Shown here one piece after another: positions 1 to 6,620 of a DNA stretch of 12,493 nt; position 1 is the first letter of the stretch, and each line of letters starts with the position of its first letter. The position numbers and the translations under genes are program-made. Source of the stretch: Methanomassiliicoccaceae archaeon UBA404 (GTDB lineage: Archaea > Thermoplasmatota > Thermoplasmata > Methanomassiliicoccales > Methanomethylophilaceae); the NCBI GenBank assembly GCA_002498605.1, contig DAHY01000004.1:1342-13834 (forward strand), written 5' to 3'. Under the pieces are notes generated by a model. That model made no database searches. It saw nothing but the letters and a program-made list of their open reading frames with translations, and was not told where the DNA came from.

Positions 1-580
1 CTTATACACACATTCTCAGGATGAGATAACTGTAATTGTACTAATTCCTCGCTGGTGTCCGAAAAACGTCCCGGTTTAGAATCCGAATAGCCCTTGGCAT
101 TGTCTTTAGACGTGTCCTGATGATGAAATCCTTCAAAGGTATCGAAAAGATACAGTGTGAACGTGGGAAAAAATTTGTTTATTTCTTTTGCAAATTCACC
201 CTGATAAACCCCCCCTCAGCGACATTAACCCCGCCAGCATAATTTTTATAAAGATCGGAAAAATTTTGAAGAAAATTCACTTGGGCCTCTTTGAGTGTAC
301 TGATGTAGACCGTATTAATTTTTTCACTTGAAACTCCGACTTTTAACAATGCTTCACGTATAGAATTCATCCCCGGATGTGATGCTACAATTATTTCATC
401 AAACATCAAATCTAAAACGGAATCTGCGCCACCGATTATAGGTATATCATTGAGTATCGCGCCTCATTTTTCAGAATCTGAGTCAAAATATCCCTTAATG
501 TCGTAATCATTTTTTATTCTATCATAAATTTCACTTCCGCACCCCCCCAGCGCCATAAATGTATGCTGTTTTTTTCTCAT
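1..580 (-). pseudogene. Broken Rossmann + TylF-type methyltransferase gene (5' part)
   Basis: Read on the minus strand from ATG at 580 and joined across frames, this gives a Rossmann start (YIYGAGGCGSEIYDRI), then an NDP-sugar/CoA-binding-like domain (IKGYFDSDSEK, IPIIGG, FDEIIVASHPG). A TylF/macrocin O-methyltransferase-like segment follows (VAEGGVYQGEFAKEIN, LYLFDTFEGF, FSDTSEELV, HPENVC) and runs off the window. This two-domain layout is known from glycan or secondary-metabolite clusters. Lesions seen: an A7 run at 569-575 (8 needed), a G7 run at 542-548 (6 needed), an in-frame TGA at 464-466 where the family usually has Trp before Gly, and a G7 run at 209-215 (8 needed for VYQGEF). The A7 lesion depends on the ATG at 580 being the true start. 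A 76-residue open stretch at 179-409 is only the piece between the last two lesions. Decay, phase variation or assembly error could explain it; I favour decay. Confidence 0.75.
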
Positions 581-697
581 ATTAACCTTATCACTATGTT
601 GTGTTATTAAGCTATTCTACCTTTTAACCGGCTTTGACATTTGCGGTGTGATTATTTTTAAAATCATGTTACTTGACTAAAAGAGAATTGAAAGGGT

Positions 698-742
698 TTA
701 TTTTTTGACCGGAAACTTTCTGAAGATTTGATCCGCGAACTC
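698..742 (-). other. Possible lost C-terminal tail of the 143-residue protein
   Basis: Immediately at the TGA of the upstream 143-residue gene, another frame reads GAG TTC GCG GAT and so on to a TAA at 698-700, giving EFADQIFRKFPVKK. Dropping one T from the CCTTGAG sequence would join it to the preceding reading frame. This is a weak, short signal. It is listed because neighbouring genes carry clear single-base lesions. The remaining bases, 581-697, hold nothing else that I can identify. Confidence 0.25.
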
Positions 743-1172
743 AAGGTTTAAGAATGATTTCACACTTTACACCTCTGACATCCACATATATTTTTGCACC
801 TTTGGTCGATTGTTCTTTCAAAAAAACGGAAATATCAGGTACAGTCTCGTCTTCTTCAGGATTTGGAACGTTTTCCTCTCTTATCGTTGAATCAGGGTGA
901 TTTTGATCTTTAATTTTCCATCTCACTATAGGCGATTTATACACATCATAATGTGAATCTTCAAATGCCACTGAAATCCTGTCATATTTATCTATGACTT
1001 CGTCGACTGATGATAACTCCCCAATTATCCTAGCCATGGCCCTTATAGCTCGTATATATATTTGATATTGATGATTAATTATCGGAATGGATAACTCAAA
1101 AATACTGAATTCATCACCTGTACTCAACTTAAAAGAGTAAGTGATACGAAGTGCTAAGACATCCTTTTGCAT
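741..1172 (-). CDS. Hypothetical protein, 143 residues
   Basis: I do not recognise this protein. It has 143 residues, no signal peptide and no clear membrane segment. The N-terminal half alternates beta-like stretches (ALRITYSFKLS, FSIFELSIPI) with an amphipathic helix-like stretch (IYIRAIRAMARIIGEL). The middle is acidic and proline-containing (NPEEDETVP), and the end is again beta-like (AKIYVDVRGVKCEIILKP). The start ATG lies inside one arm of a 19-bp inverted repeat and has no convincing Shine-Dalgarno site. It lies 112 bases downstream of a broken TIR-like gene on the same strand, so the two may once have been co-transcribed. The stop TGA is followed, one frame away, by 14 open codons that look protein-like (EFADQIFRKFPVKK), so the C-terminus may be truncated by a one-base shift. 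Confidence 0.55.
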   Translation of the reverse strand: MQKDVLALRITYSFKLSTGDEFSIFELSIPIINHQYQIYIRAIRAMARIIGELSSVDEVIDKYDRISVAFEDSHYDVYKSPIVRWKIKDQNHPDSTIREENVPNPEEDETVPDISVFLKEQSTKGAKIYVDVRGVKCEIILKP

Positions 1173-1239
1173 AATTAATCTTCGTCCGCATGGATGTTGT
1201 TCTCTGTTTGTTATGCTGAGGATTAATTATGCAAAAGGA
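1162..1239. repeat. 19-bp perfect inverted repeat with 40-nt loop
   Basis: The arms are 1162-1180 and 1221-1239 (GATTAATTATGCAAAAGGA and its complement), perfectly matched over 19 bp, with a 40-base spacer at 1181-1220. The left arm contains the ATG (1170-1172) and first codons of the minus-strand 143-residue gene. In a transcript reading through from the upstream TIR-like pseudogene, the start codon would be held in a stable stem. The arms could also be a local inverted duplication or the scar of an inserted element. There is no transposase in the spacer. Confidence 0.8.
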
Positions 1240-1284
1240 CAGTCAATGTCGGGATATTCGCATTAATCAATTGACTCAGATGCC

Positions 1285-1689
1285 TCAGGCTATTTTATTG
1301 GTTTTCTCAAGGATTATCTCGTTTAGATTTTTCTATTTCAACATTTCATCACTGGCACGGGCGTCTCAGGTTTCTTCACTGTGTCATTGGGTCTGCCTCT
1401 CAACAAAATATTAGATTTCATTAATTTCTGGGTTACCATCATCTCTGCACTGACTCCTTTTGTCTGATAGATGTGCTTTCCGCAAATAAAGATTATAATA
1501 TCGCATTTTTTGATTCTTTTTCCCGCTTCTTTTTTCCAACCTTCGTCTATTGCTATTGAAATCGAAAAAAACTTCTATCTATAACCGGACTCTTTGGATG
1601 ATTTGATTGTGAAGTTAAATTATTCTTTTACTCCAAATCGCGTTCGTAATCAAAGCTCACAAACGCCTTAACTTTGACAGTCCTGTCAT
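1285..1689 (-). pseudogene. Decayed ThsB/MTH538-type TIR-like domain gene
   Basis: The minus strand carries a recognisable but broken TIR-like domain of the MTH538/ThsB type (formerly DUF1863). In order: VKAFVSFDYERDLE, then LTSQSNHPKSPVIDRSF, then IDEGWKKEAGKRIKKCDIII, FICGKHIYQTKGVSAEM, LLRGRPNDTVKKPET, and in a further frame ARASDEMLK, a stop, and KNLNEIILEKTNKIA. The family shows the same order: SFDYE.D, SPF/VID, W..K...RI...D..I..CG, GV..E, KP.T, SD..YKW. Lesions: no in-frame start (the ATG at 1687-1689 with AAAGGAG before it is one frame off), TAA at 1628-1630, a frame change at the T7 run 1565-1571, another near 1362, and TAG at 1333-1335 where Trp is expected. ThsB-type TIR proteins make nucleotide signals in Thoeris anti-phage defence. 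No ThsA-like partner is visible, so a defence role is inferred only. Confidence 0.72.
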
Positions 1690-1729
1690 TCTCCTTTCAT
1701 TGAATTGATTCAACACCCTCCGTTATTTC

Positions 1730-1754
1730 GGTTACCTGAATATACCAGATAACC
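1730..1754 (-). terminator. Hairpin just after the surface-protein stop codon
   Basis: The arms are GGTTACCTG (1730-1738) and CAGATAACC (1746-1754), matching at 8 of 9 positions around a 7-base loop. The hairpin begins 2 bases past the stop codon of the 720-residue gene. It is a plausible transcript 3' end or stabilising structure. No strong U-tract follows on the minus strand, so true termination is uncertain. Confidence 0.4.
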
Positions 1755-1756
1755 AA

Positions 1757-3919
1757 TCATTTAAACCCAATCCAGATTATCAGTACCAAACATAACACCA
1801 CAATTAATATCGATAATATGATGAAAGTCAGATTATCTATTTTGTAATACTCATCCGGAATGTTTTCGTCTTCTTCGGTATCGTTTACTTCAACAAAAAC
1901 AGTTCCAGACAGTTCCGATCCGCCTGCGGAATTCACTGCTTTTACCGCAAATTCATAAATCGTATCCGGCTCCGGCAAAACATCGCAGGATGTCTGATTT
2001 TCAACCGTCTCGTACAGCGTCCACACGTCATCATTTCCTGTTCTTGCCCAAACCTCGTAACATGATAATTCGCAGCCGCCGTCAAATTCGGGCGCGCACC
2101 ATTGCAGTCTTGTACATCCCTCATCGAAAATTACTTCCAAATCAGTAGGCGCACCGGGACACACAGCGACAATTGTGAAGTATACAGTTTCTTCACTCAT
2201 CTCCAAAAGGTAATTATTGTTCTCGATGCTCAAAGAACCGATACTTATCTTATAATTGCCGGGATCTTCGCCGGTGACTCTTTCAAGGTTTCCCGATGTG
2301 TCTATATTTTCGGACAGGGAATACTTCAGCTCCGAATCTTCGTCGGAATATAGTTTACATTGATTCTTCTCCGGGAAAACGTAAACCGTTTTCGGACTGA
2401 TTTTCCATGATACTTCCTTGGTTTCGTATGTTTTGTCTTCCCACACATATCCTTCTCTCAATGTGAGATACGCAACATAATCGTCCGCATCGGTCATCGA
2501 ATAATCACCCGAAATATCGTATCCTTCTCCGGCGGATACTCCTATCTGGCACTCTCCGGTGTAATACAAATCATCAACAGGATTCGGAATTGCCGTAACA
2601 GTATGCCAAACGGCATTTACAACCAAATCATGCGCAGGCATGCAATCCGGAATTTCCGGACTCCATCTCGCGAAAAGATAACCTTCTCTTTGCGGAACAA
2701 GAGGATGAAGTATTTCGTCTCCCTCTTTCAACGCCTGGGAATCAACAGAAACACCGTCTCCCGCTTCAAAAGATATCGTATAGGTTTCTTTCACGGTTAT
2801 TTCTACGGGATTGCTCCTCAAACCTTCTCCGGCAGAATTTGAAGCCGTCACAGAGAAACTGTACATGACTCCTTTTTCCAAATTTGTGATTGCATATTCT
2901 CTATCAACAAAATCTTTAGACGCGATTTTTACACCGCCTTGATATACGGAATATTCCGTTATGCTCAATCCCATATTATTCGGGGCGTTCCAGGTAAGAA
3001 TCATTCCGTAATCTCCTTCTGCAACATTCAGAACCGGAGCTTCGGGAACCGTAAAAGGGATTGCCGTCAAAATTTTGCTCGGTTCTCCGGGACCGGCAAT
3101 ATTCACCGAACATACACAGACTTCATATTCCGTTCCGTTACTCAGATTCTTAAGCTCTGCGTTGAGTTTGTTTTCAATGAACAGTTTGACCCATTCATCA
3201 TCTTCCGATTTTTTATAACGAACTTCATATCCAAGGATGGTTTCCTTATCAACGCCGTCCGGAATCTGCCATGAGACGTCTATTCGGGATACGTCGGGTA
3301 TCGCAGTGAATCCTGTCGGAGAAGCAGGGGGGCTTAGCATAACTTTATTTAATGATGACCAGGAAGATCCGTCGATTTTTTTACCTTCGACGTAGTATAC
3401 TGTCAAATCATCCGGAGTGTTCAGGATCCCTTTGTTTCCTATATCGGGTAAATCATCCTTGAATTGCATATATTTCAAAGAGACACAATCTTTGAAGGCT
3501 CGTTCTCCTATGAGCTTTATGTCTCGGCCGAAAATAACACTTTCAAGGGATTTACAATTTTGAAATGCTGAATCCCCTATGCGAAAAACAGTATCCGGAA
3601 AAATAATTGATATGATTTCCTGATTGCCGGAGAACGCATTATCGCCTATGCGTTTTACCGGGTTTCCATCAATAATTTCCGGTATTGTCAGGTGATTGTC
3701 GGAGCCTGTGTATCCGGTAATTTCGACCTCGTTTTTATTGTTAGTATCATAAGTAAAATCCGCGTAAGAATCTGCGTTATCGTTCATACGCAGATGTTTC
3801 TGGGATTTTTCTTCAGAATCGTATAAGTTTTCGCCGGTTTCCGTATCAAATACAAAATATGCAGAAGTGATTATCAGAAATGCGAGGGTTGCTGACATTA
3901 TGAGGGATTTGTATCGCAT
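1757..3919 (-). CDS. Membrane-anchored surface protein: LRR, FN3, InlB-type, MBG-like domains
   Basis: A 720-residue extracellular modular protein, probably for adhesion or cell-surface interaction. Residues 5-24 are a signal peptide or N-terminal membrane segment. Residues about 65-165 hold BspA-type leucine-rich repeats (LTIPEIIDGNPVKRIGDNAF, FRIGDSAFQNCKSLESV, KLIGERAFKDCVSLKY). FN3 domains occupy about 197-288 and 292-378 (YEVRYKKS, YSFSVTASNSAGEG). An InlB/Listeria-Bacteroides-type repeat is at about 379-440 (GDGVSVDSQALKEGD, REGYLFARWSP). A YDG/MBG-like region covers about 441-583, and a third FN3 domain about 588-680 (YEFAVKAVNSAGGSE). Residues 696-718 are a hydrophobic anchor. Such proteins are frequent in host-associated bacteria and gut Methanomassiliicoccales; adhesion is inferred from the family. 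The start fits a TATA box centred about 27 bases upstream, so the mRNA may be leaderless. A nucleotide-sugar enzyme gene lies upstream, which may supply glycan for surface proteins. Confidence 0.85.
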   Translation of the reverse strand: MRYKSLIMSATLAFLIITSAYFVFDTETGENLYDSEEKSQKHLRMNDNADSYADFTYDTNNKNEVEITGYTGSDNHLTIPEIIDGNPVKRIGDNAFSGNQEIISIIFPDTVFRIGDSAFQNCKSLESVIFGRDIKLIGERAFKDCVSLKYMQFKDDLPDIGNKGILNTPDDLTVYYVEGKKIDGSSWSSLNKVMLSPPASPTGFTAIPDVSRIDVSWQIPDGVDKETILGYEVRYKKSEDDEWVKLFIENKLNAELKNLSNGTEYEVCVCSVNIAGPGEPSKILTAIPFTVPEAPVLNVAEGDYGMILTWNAPNNMGLSITEYSVYQGGVKIASKDFVDREYAITNLEKGVMYSFSVTASNSAGEGLRSNPVEITVKETYTISFEAGDGVSVDSQALKEGDEILHPLVPQREGYLFARWSPEIPDCMPAHDLVVNAVWHTVTAIPNPVDDLYYTGECQIGVSAGEGYDISGDYSMTDADDYVAYLTLREGYVWEDKTYETKEVSWKISPKTVYVFPEKNQCKLYSDEDSELKYSLSENIDTSGNLERVTGEDPGNYKISIGSLSIENNNYLLEMSEETVYFTIVAVCPGAPTDLEVIFDEGCTRLQWCAPEFDGGCELSCYEVWARTGNDDVWTLYETVENQTSCDVLPEPDTIYEFAVKAVNSAGGSELSGTVFVEVNDTEEDENIPDEYYKIDNLTFIILSILIVVLCLVLIIWIGFK

Positions 3920-3942
3920 AATAAGAATATTTTTATAACCTG

Positions 3943-3951
3943 ATATATACC
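3943..3951 (-). promoter_or_regulatory. TATA box for the surface-protein gene
   Basis: On the minus strand GGTATATATCAGG places TATATA centred near 3946, about 27 bases before the ATG at 3919. That is the usual archaeal TATA-to-start-site distance and predicts a leaderless or near-leaderless transcript. Another AT-rich stretch (GGCTATATAACAGG, near 3960) is a possible alternative. Confidence 0.5.
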
Positions 3952-3980
3952 CTGTTATATAGCCTTCTAATACAGTCAGT

Positions 3981-4051
3981 ATAACTGTAATTCTGAGTTC
4001 AAAATAACTGTAACATGGGACTTGTTATAACCGGATACGGAGTAAGTGTAA
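3981..4051 (-). repeat. Repeated TTACAGTTAT elements upstream of the surface-protein promoter
   Basis: Two identical 10-mers (TTACAGTTAT on the minus strand) lie at 3981-3990 and 4004-4013, 23 bp apart or roughly two helical turns. A related TTACACTTAC lies at 4042-4051. They sit about 35-65 bp upstream of the predicted TATA box, a location that suits activator binding or other regulation of the surface protein. The spacing and sequence are seen; the function is inferred. Confidence 0.4.
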
Positions 4052-4095
4052 CTCTATACGACAGAATTATATTTACAGGATGAAATTCGTCGAAC

Positions 4096-4959
4096 TTAAT
4101 TGCAGAGTTTTTCTACGTATTCTCTGTAATCATTGTCTTTGAATTTTACAATCCGCTTCAGTATATCTTCTTTGGAAACAAATCCTTTCTCTAACGCAAT
4201 CTTCTCCGGACACCCTACGTTGATTCCGGAATTCTTTTTTGCGTCTCTTATTAGAATACCCGTATCCAACAATGAATCGAAGGTTCCGGCGTCTTTCCAT
4301 TCGATGCTTTCATCGAACAGCTTTACCCTCAATTTGCCTTCTTCCATGTAGATTTTATTAAGATCGGTAATCTCCAATTCTCCCCTGTCCGAAGGCTTCA
4401 GCCTCTTGGCGTATTCGCAGACATCCCCATTGTAAAAGTACAGTCCCACCACGGCATAATTCGACTTTGGATTTTTTGGTTTTTCTTCCAGGGACAGAAC
4501 GTTCATATTTTCATCGAACTCGACCACACCGAATCTTTCCGGATCTTTGACGTAATACCCGAACATCGTGGCGCCTTCATTGTTCTTCATTGCGGACAAT
4601 ATGGTTTCTTCCAATCCCTGACCGTAAAATATGTTGTCCCCGAGAATCAGAACCACGTCTTCGCCGTCAATCCAATCCTCGGCTATCAGGAACGCATCTG
4701 AAATGCCTCTCTGAACATGTTGAATGAGATAATCTATTTTCAATCCGAACTGGGAGCCGTCACCCAATAATTTCCTGAACTTGAAATCATCTTCCTTGTT
4801 CGTTATCACCAGTATATCCCGTATACCTCCCATTATCAGAGTTGACAACGGATAGTATATCATCGGTTTGTCGTAAACCGGAAGAAGTATCTTGGATATG
4901 GGTATAGAAGCGGGATGCAGCCTTGTTCCCGCACCGGCGGCCAATATGATTCCTTTCAT
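4096..4959 (-). CDS. rmlA: Glucose-1-phosphate thymidylyltransferase (RmlA-type)
   Basis: Likely makes dTDP-glucose (or a related NDP-glucose) from glucose-1-phosphate and dTTP, the first step towards dTDP-rhamnose and other surface sugars, in the cytoplasm. Its 287 residues match the usual short RmlA length of about 290. The nucleotide loop GAGTRL is at 9-14, with the Lys-containing SKILLPVYDKPMIYYPL at 22-38. Q80 and G85 sit in the base-recognition stretch, LGDNIFYGQGL at 106-116 contains the metal-binding Asp108, and EEKP is at 158-161. WKDAGTFDSL at 221-230 and INVGCPEKIALEKGF at 246-260 also fit. One difference is RGISDAF in place of the usual GLAQAF stretch. A TATA-like CTTATACATT lies about 36 bases upstream of the start. 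No rmlBCD partners are in view, so its nucleotide preference and final product cannot be settled here. Confidence 0.9.
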   Translation of the reverse strand: MKGIILAAGAGTRLHPASIPISKILLPVYDKPMIYYPLSTLIMGGIRDILVITNKEDDFKFRKLLGDGSQFGLKIDYLIQHVQRGISDAFLIAEDWIDGEDVVLILGDNIFYGQGLEETILSAMKNNEGATMFGYYVKDPERFGVVEFDENMNVLSLEEKPKNPKSNYAVVGLYFYNGDVCEYAKRLKPSDRGELEITDLNKIYMEEGKLRVKLFDESIEWKDAGTFDSLLDTGILIRDAKKNSGINVGCPEKIALEKGFVSKEDILKRIVKFKDNDYREYVEKLCN

Positions 4960-4988
4960 CTTATTTCAGATGCCAATCATCTTACGAT

Positions 4989-4998
4989 AATGTATAAG
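4989..4998 (-). promoter_or_regulatory. TATA-like box for rmlA
   Basis: The minus strand reads CTTATACATT, centred about 36 bases before the rmlA ATG at 4959. That would give a short leader of about 10 bases. No Shine-Dalgarno sequence is evident. Confidence 0.35.
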
Positions 4999-5058
4999 TG
5001 TTCCTTCCCGACACTGAAATCGATATGAAAAAATCGTCAATAGAAATAAAGAATATCA

Positions 5059-5076
5059 GGGGTCCTTTCGGACCCC
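5059..5076 (-). terminator. GC-rich hairpin after the malic enzyme gene
   Basis: The arms GGGGTCC (5059-5065) and GGACCCC (5070-5076) pair perfectly around a 4-base loop, which reads GAAA on the minus strand. The hairpin starts 10 bases after the malic enzyme stop. A T-rich but interrupted stretch follows on that strand (TGATATTCTTTATTTC). It probably marks or protects the mRNA 3' end. Confidence 0.6.
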
Positions 5077-5086
5077 TTTAAGAAAT

Positions 5087-6442
5087 TTACTTCAGAACCA
5101 CGGACGGATCTTTGATGAATCCGTCCTTCATCATGGCCGCAGTCAGGTTTCTGGAACGGTTTATCATAAACGTCGCTTTCTCCATCAACTCGTCCGCACT
5201 CAGCTTAAGCTTCGCGACGCCTTCCTTCTGAGCCTGCATCGCCACCGCGACCGCAACTCTCGGGAAAACATCTTTTTCGGCCATTGTGGGTATGATGTAT
5301 TCCTCGTGTATTCCGTTTTCTTCGGCACACTTGGCAAGTTCCTCGGCGGCGGCCAAACACATGGTGTCCGTAATCGTTGTGGCTCTTACGTCAAGCACAC
5401 CGCGGAATATCGCGGGGAATCCCATGGAGTTGTTTACCTGGTTCGGGAAGTCCGAACGTCCGGTGGCGAAAATCTTCACTCCGTGTTCTTTGGCTTCCCA
5501 GGGCCAAATCTCCGGTATGGGGTTTGCGGTTGCAAACAGAATGGCATCATCGGCCATGGCGTCAAGATATTCGGGATTGATCGTTCCGGGTCCGGGTTTG
5601 GACGCGGCGATGATTATATCGGAACCTTTGATGGCTTCCTTCATTCCTCCGGTCTTTCCTGCACCGTCGGTCTTCTGAGCCAGTTCCCACTTCTGCCTGA
5701 ACGATCCTTCGAGATCCTCCCTTGCCGTGTTCAGAATTCCCTTGGAATCACAGACACACATGTTCTTGGGGTTTACGCCCACGTTCAAAAGCAATCTTGA
5801 AATCGCGATGGATGCCGCACCGGCACCGATGATTGTGAAATTCGCGGTTTCCAATTTCTTACCAACGAGTTTCAACGCATTTATCGCACCCGCCACTTCA
5901 ACGGTCGCGGTACCCTGCTGATCGTCATGCCATACAGGAACCTTACAGTCATTTCTCAGTTCATCGAGAATATCGAAACATTTGGGGTTTGAGATATCCT
6001 CAAGGTTGATACCTCCGAACGAAGGAGCAATCAGTCGTACGGCTTCAATAATCTTGTCAGGATCTTTGGTGTCCAAACAGATAGGTACGCTGTCAACACC
6101 TCCGAGATACTTGAACAGCATTCCCTTGCCTTCCATTACGGGCATGGCGGCTTCGGGTCCGATGTCTCCGAGACCCAGTACTCTGGTTCCGTCGGATACT
6201 ACGGCTACGGTATTCCACTTGCAGGTCAAATCGTAGGCCATTTCGGGGTTCTCGGCAATCTGTTTACAGGGTTCGGCCACTCCGGGGGAGTACCAAATGG
6301 AGAAGTCGTCAAAGGACCTGATACAGGCCTTGGGCACCATCTCCGTCTTGCCTCCGTAAAACTTGTGTAAAATCTTAGCATCCTCGCCGGGCTTCTTTGC
6401 CTTGGCAAGCATTTCCTCAACGGTCATCTCTTTGTCTGCCAT
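5087..6442 (-). CDS. Malic enzyme (malate dehydrogenase, oxaloacetate-decarboxylating)
   Basis: Converts malate with NAD(P)+ to pyruvate, CO2 and NAD(P)H, linking C4 acids to pyruvate. It has 451 residues, typical of the short prokaryotic form without a C-terminal phosphotransacetylase-like domain. Visible features are the catalytic Tyr51 in YSPGVAEPC, GLGDIGPEAAMPVMEGKG at 90-107 with catalytic-region lysines (GKGMLFK, 105-111), and metal ligands in INLEDI (145-150) and HDDQQGTA (172-179). The nucleotide-binding GAGAAS is at 206-211, ATANPIPEI at 304-312 and SDFPNQVNNSMGFPAIFRG at 330-348. The start is fixed by a strong GAGGAG ribosome site 5 bases upstream. A TATA box, a long leader with a perfect palindrome and a 3' hairpin frame it as a single-gene unit. 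Cofactor preference cannot be told from the sequence. Confidence 0.95.
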   Translation of the reverse strand: MADKEMTVEEMLAKAKKPGEDAKILHKFYGGKTEMVPKACIRSFDDFSIWYSPGVAEPCKQIAENPEMAYDLTCKWNTVAVVSDGTRVLGLGDIGPEAAMPVMEGKGMLFKYLGGVDSVPICLDTKDPDKIIEAVRLIAPSFGGINLEDISNPKCFDILDELRNDCKVPVWHDDQQGTATVEVAGAINALKLVGKKLETANFTIIGAGAASIAISRLLLNVGVNPKNMCVCDSKGILNTAREDLEGSFRQKWELAQKTDGAGKTGGMKEAIKGSDIIIAASKPGPGTINPEYLDAMADDAILFATANPIPEIWPWEAKEHGVKIFATGRSDFPNQVNNSMGFPAIFRGVLDVRATTITDTMCLAAAEELAKCAEENGIHEEYIIPTMAEKDVFPRVAVAVAMQAQKEGVAKLKLSADELMEKATFMINRSRNLTAAMMKDGFIKDPSVVLK

Positions 6443-6447
6443 TTTTT

Positions 6448-6453
6448 CTCCTC
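6448..6453 (-). promoter_or_regulatory. Strong ribosome binding site of the malic enzyme gene
   Basis: GAGGAG on the minus strand, 5 bases before the ATG at 6442. It stands out because most other starts in this window lack a clear Shine-Dalgarno site and look leaderless or translationally coupled. Confidence 0.75.
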
Positions 6454-6464
6454 TATGTGTGCGT

Positions 6465-6485
6465 AAACTACGAAATTCGTAGTTT
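6465..6485. promoter_or_regulatory. Perfect 21-bp palindrome in the malic enzyme leader
   Basis: AAACTACGAA (6465-6474), one central base, and TTCGTAGTTT (6476-6485) form a perfect palindrome with 10-bp arms. It lies between the predicted TATA box (6522-6532) and the ribosome site, near +16 to +36 of the expected transcript. The symmetry suits a dimeric HTH regulator acting as a road-block, or an RNA hairpin in the leader. The regulator is unknown. Confidence 0.65.
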
Positions 6486-6521
6486 TAATGCGAATTGTAT
6501 CCCTGACAGTTGATTGATGCT

Positions 6522-6532
6522 ATTTATAAATA
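6522..6532 (-). promoter_or_regulatory. TATA box of the malic enzyme gene
   Basis: TTTATAAATA on the minus strand, close to the archaeal consensus. A transcription start near 6501 is expected, giving a leader of roughly 58 bases. That agrees with the presence of a Shine-Dalgarno site on this gene. Confidence 0.6.
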
Positions 6533-6620
6533 ACCGGTAAAGAGGTTTTTCGAAAAATAAATCAACTCCGATAAGCGTTGAAATTTAGAACGGCATTTTC
6601 GAATATTAATTATCTTATAA

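Noticed and set aside
26..35. A copy of ATAACTGTAA matching the repeats upstream of the surface-protein gene
   Set aside because: It lies inside the coding part of the broken methyltransferase gene (encoding part of LVQLQLSH), so it is probably coincidence.
209..215. Programmed frameshifting at the G7 run
   Set aside because: The gene also carries a nonsense codon and other shifts, and no slippery-heptamer plus downstream structure is evident.
179..409. A stand-alone 76-residue minus-strand protein
   Set aside because: It continues in both directions into recognisable parts of the same TylF-type gene once a TGA and a one-base shift are bridged, so it is a fragment, not a gene.
1181..1220. 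Insertion sequence between the inverted-repeat arms
   Set aside because: The spacer is only 40 bases with no transposase and no flanking target duplication.
1229..1414. Plus-strand open frame of 61 codons starting MQKDSQCRD
   Set aside because: It runs antisense to the TIR-like pseudogene, its start comes from the inverted-repeat arm, and its sequence shows no protein-like pattern.
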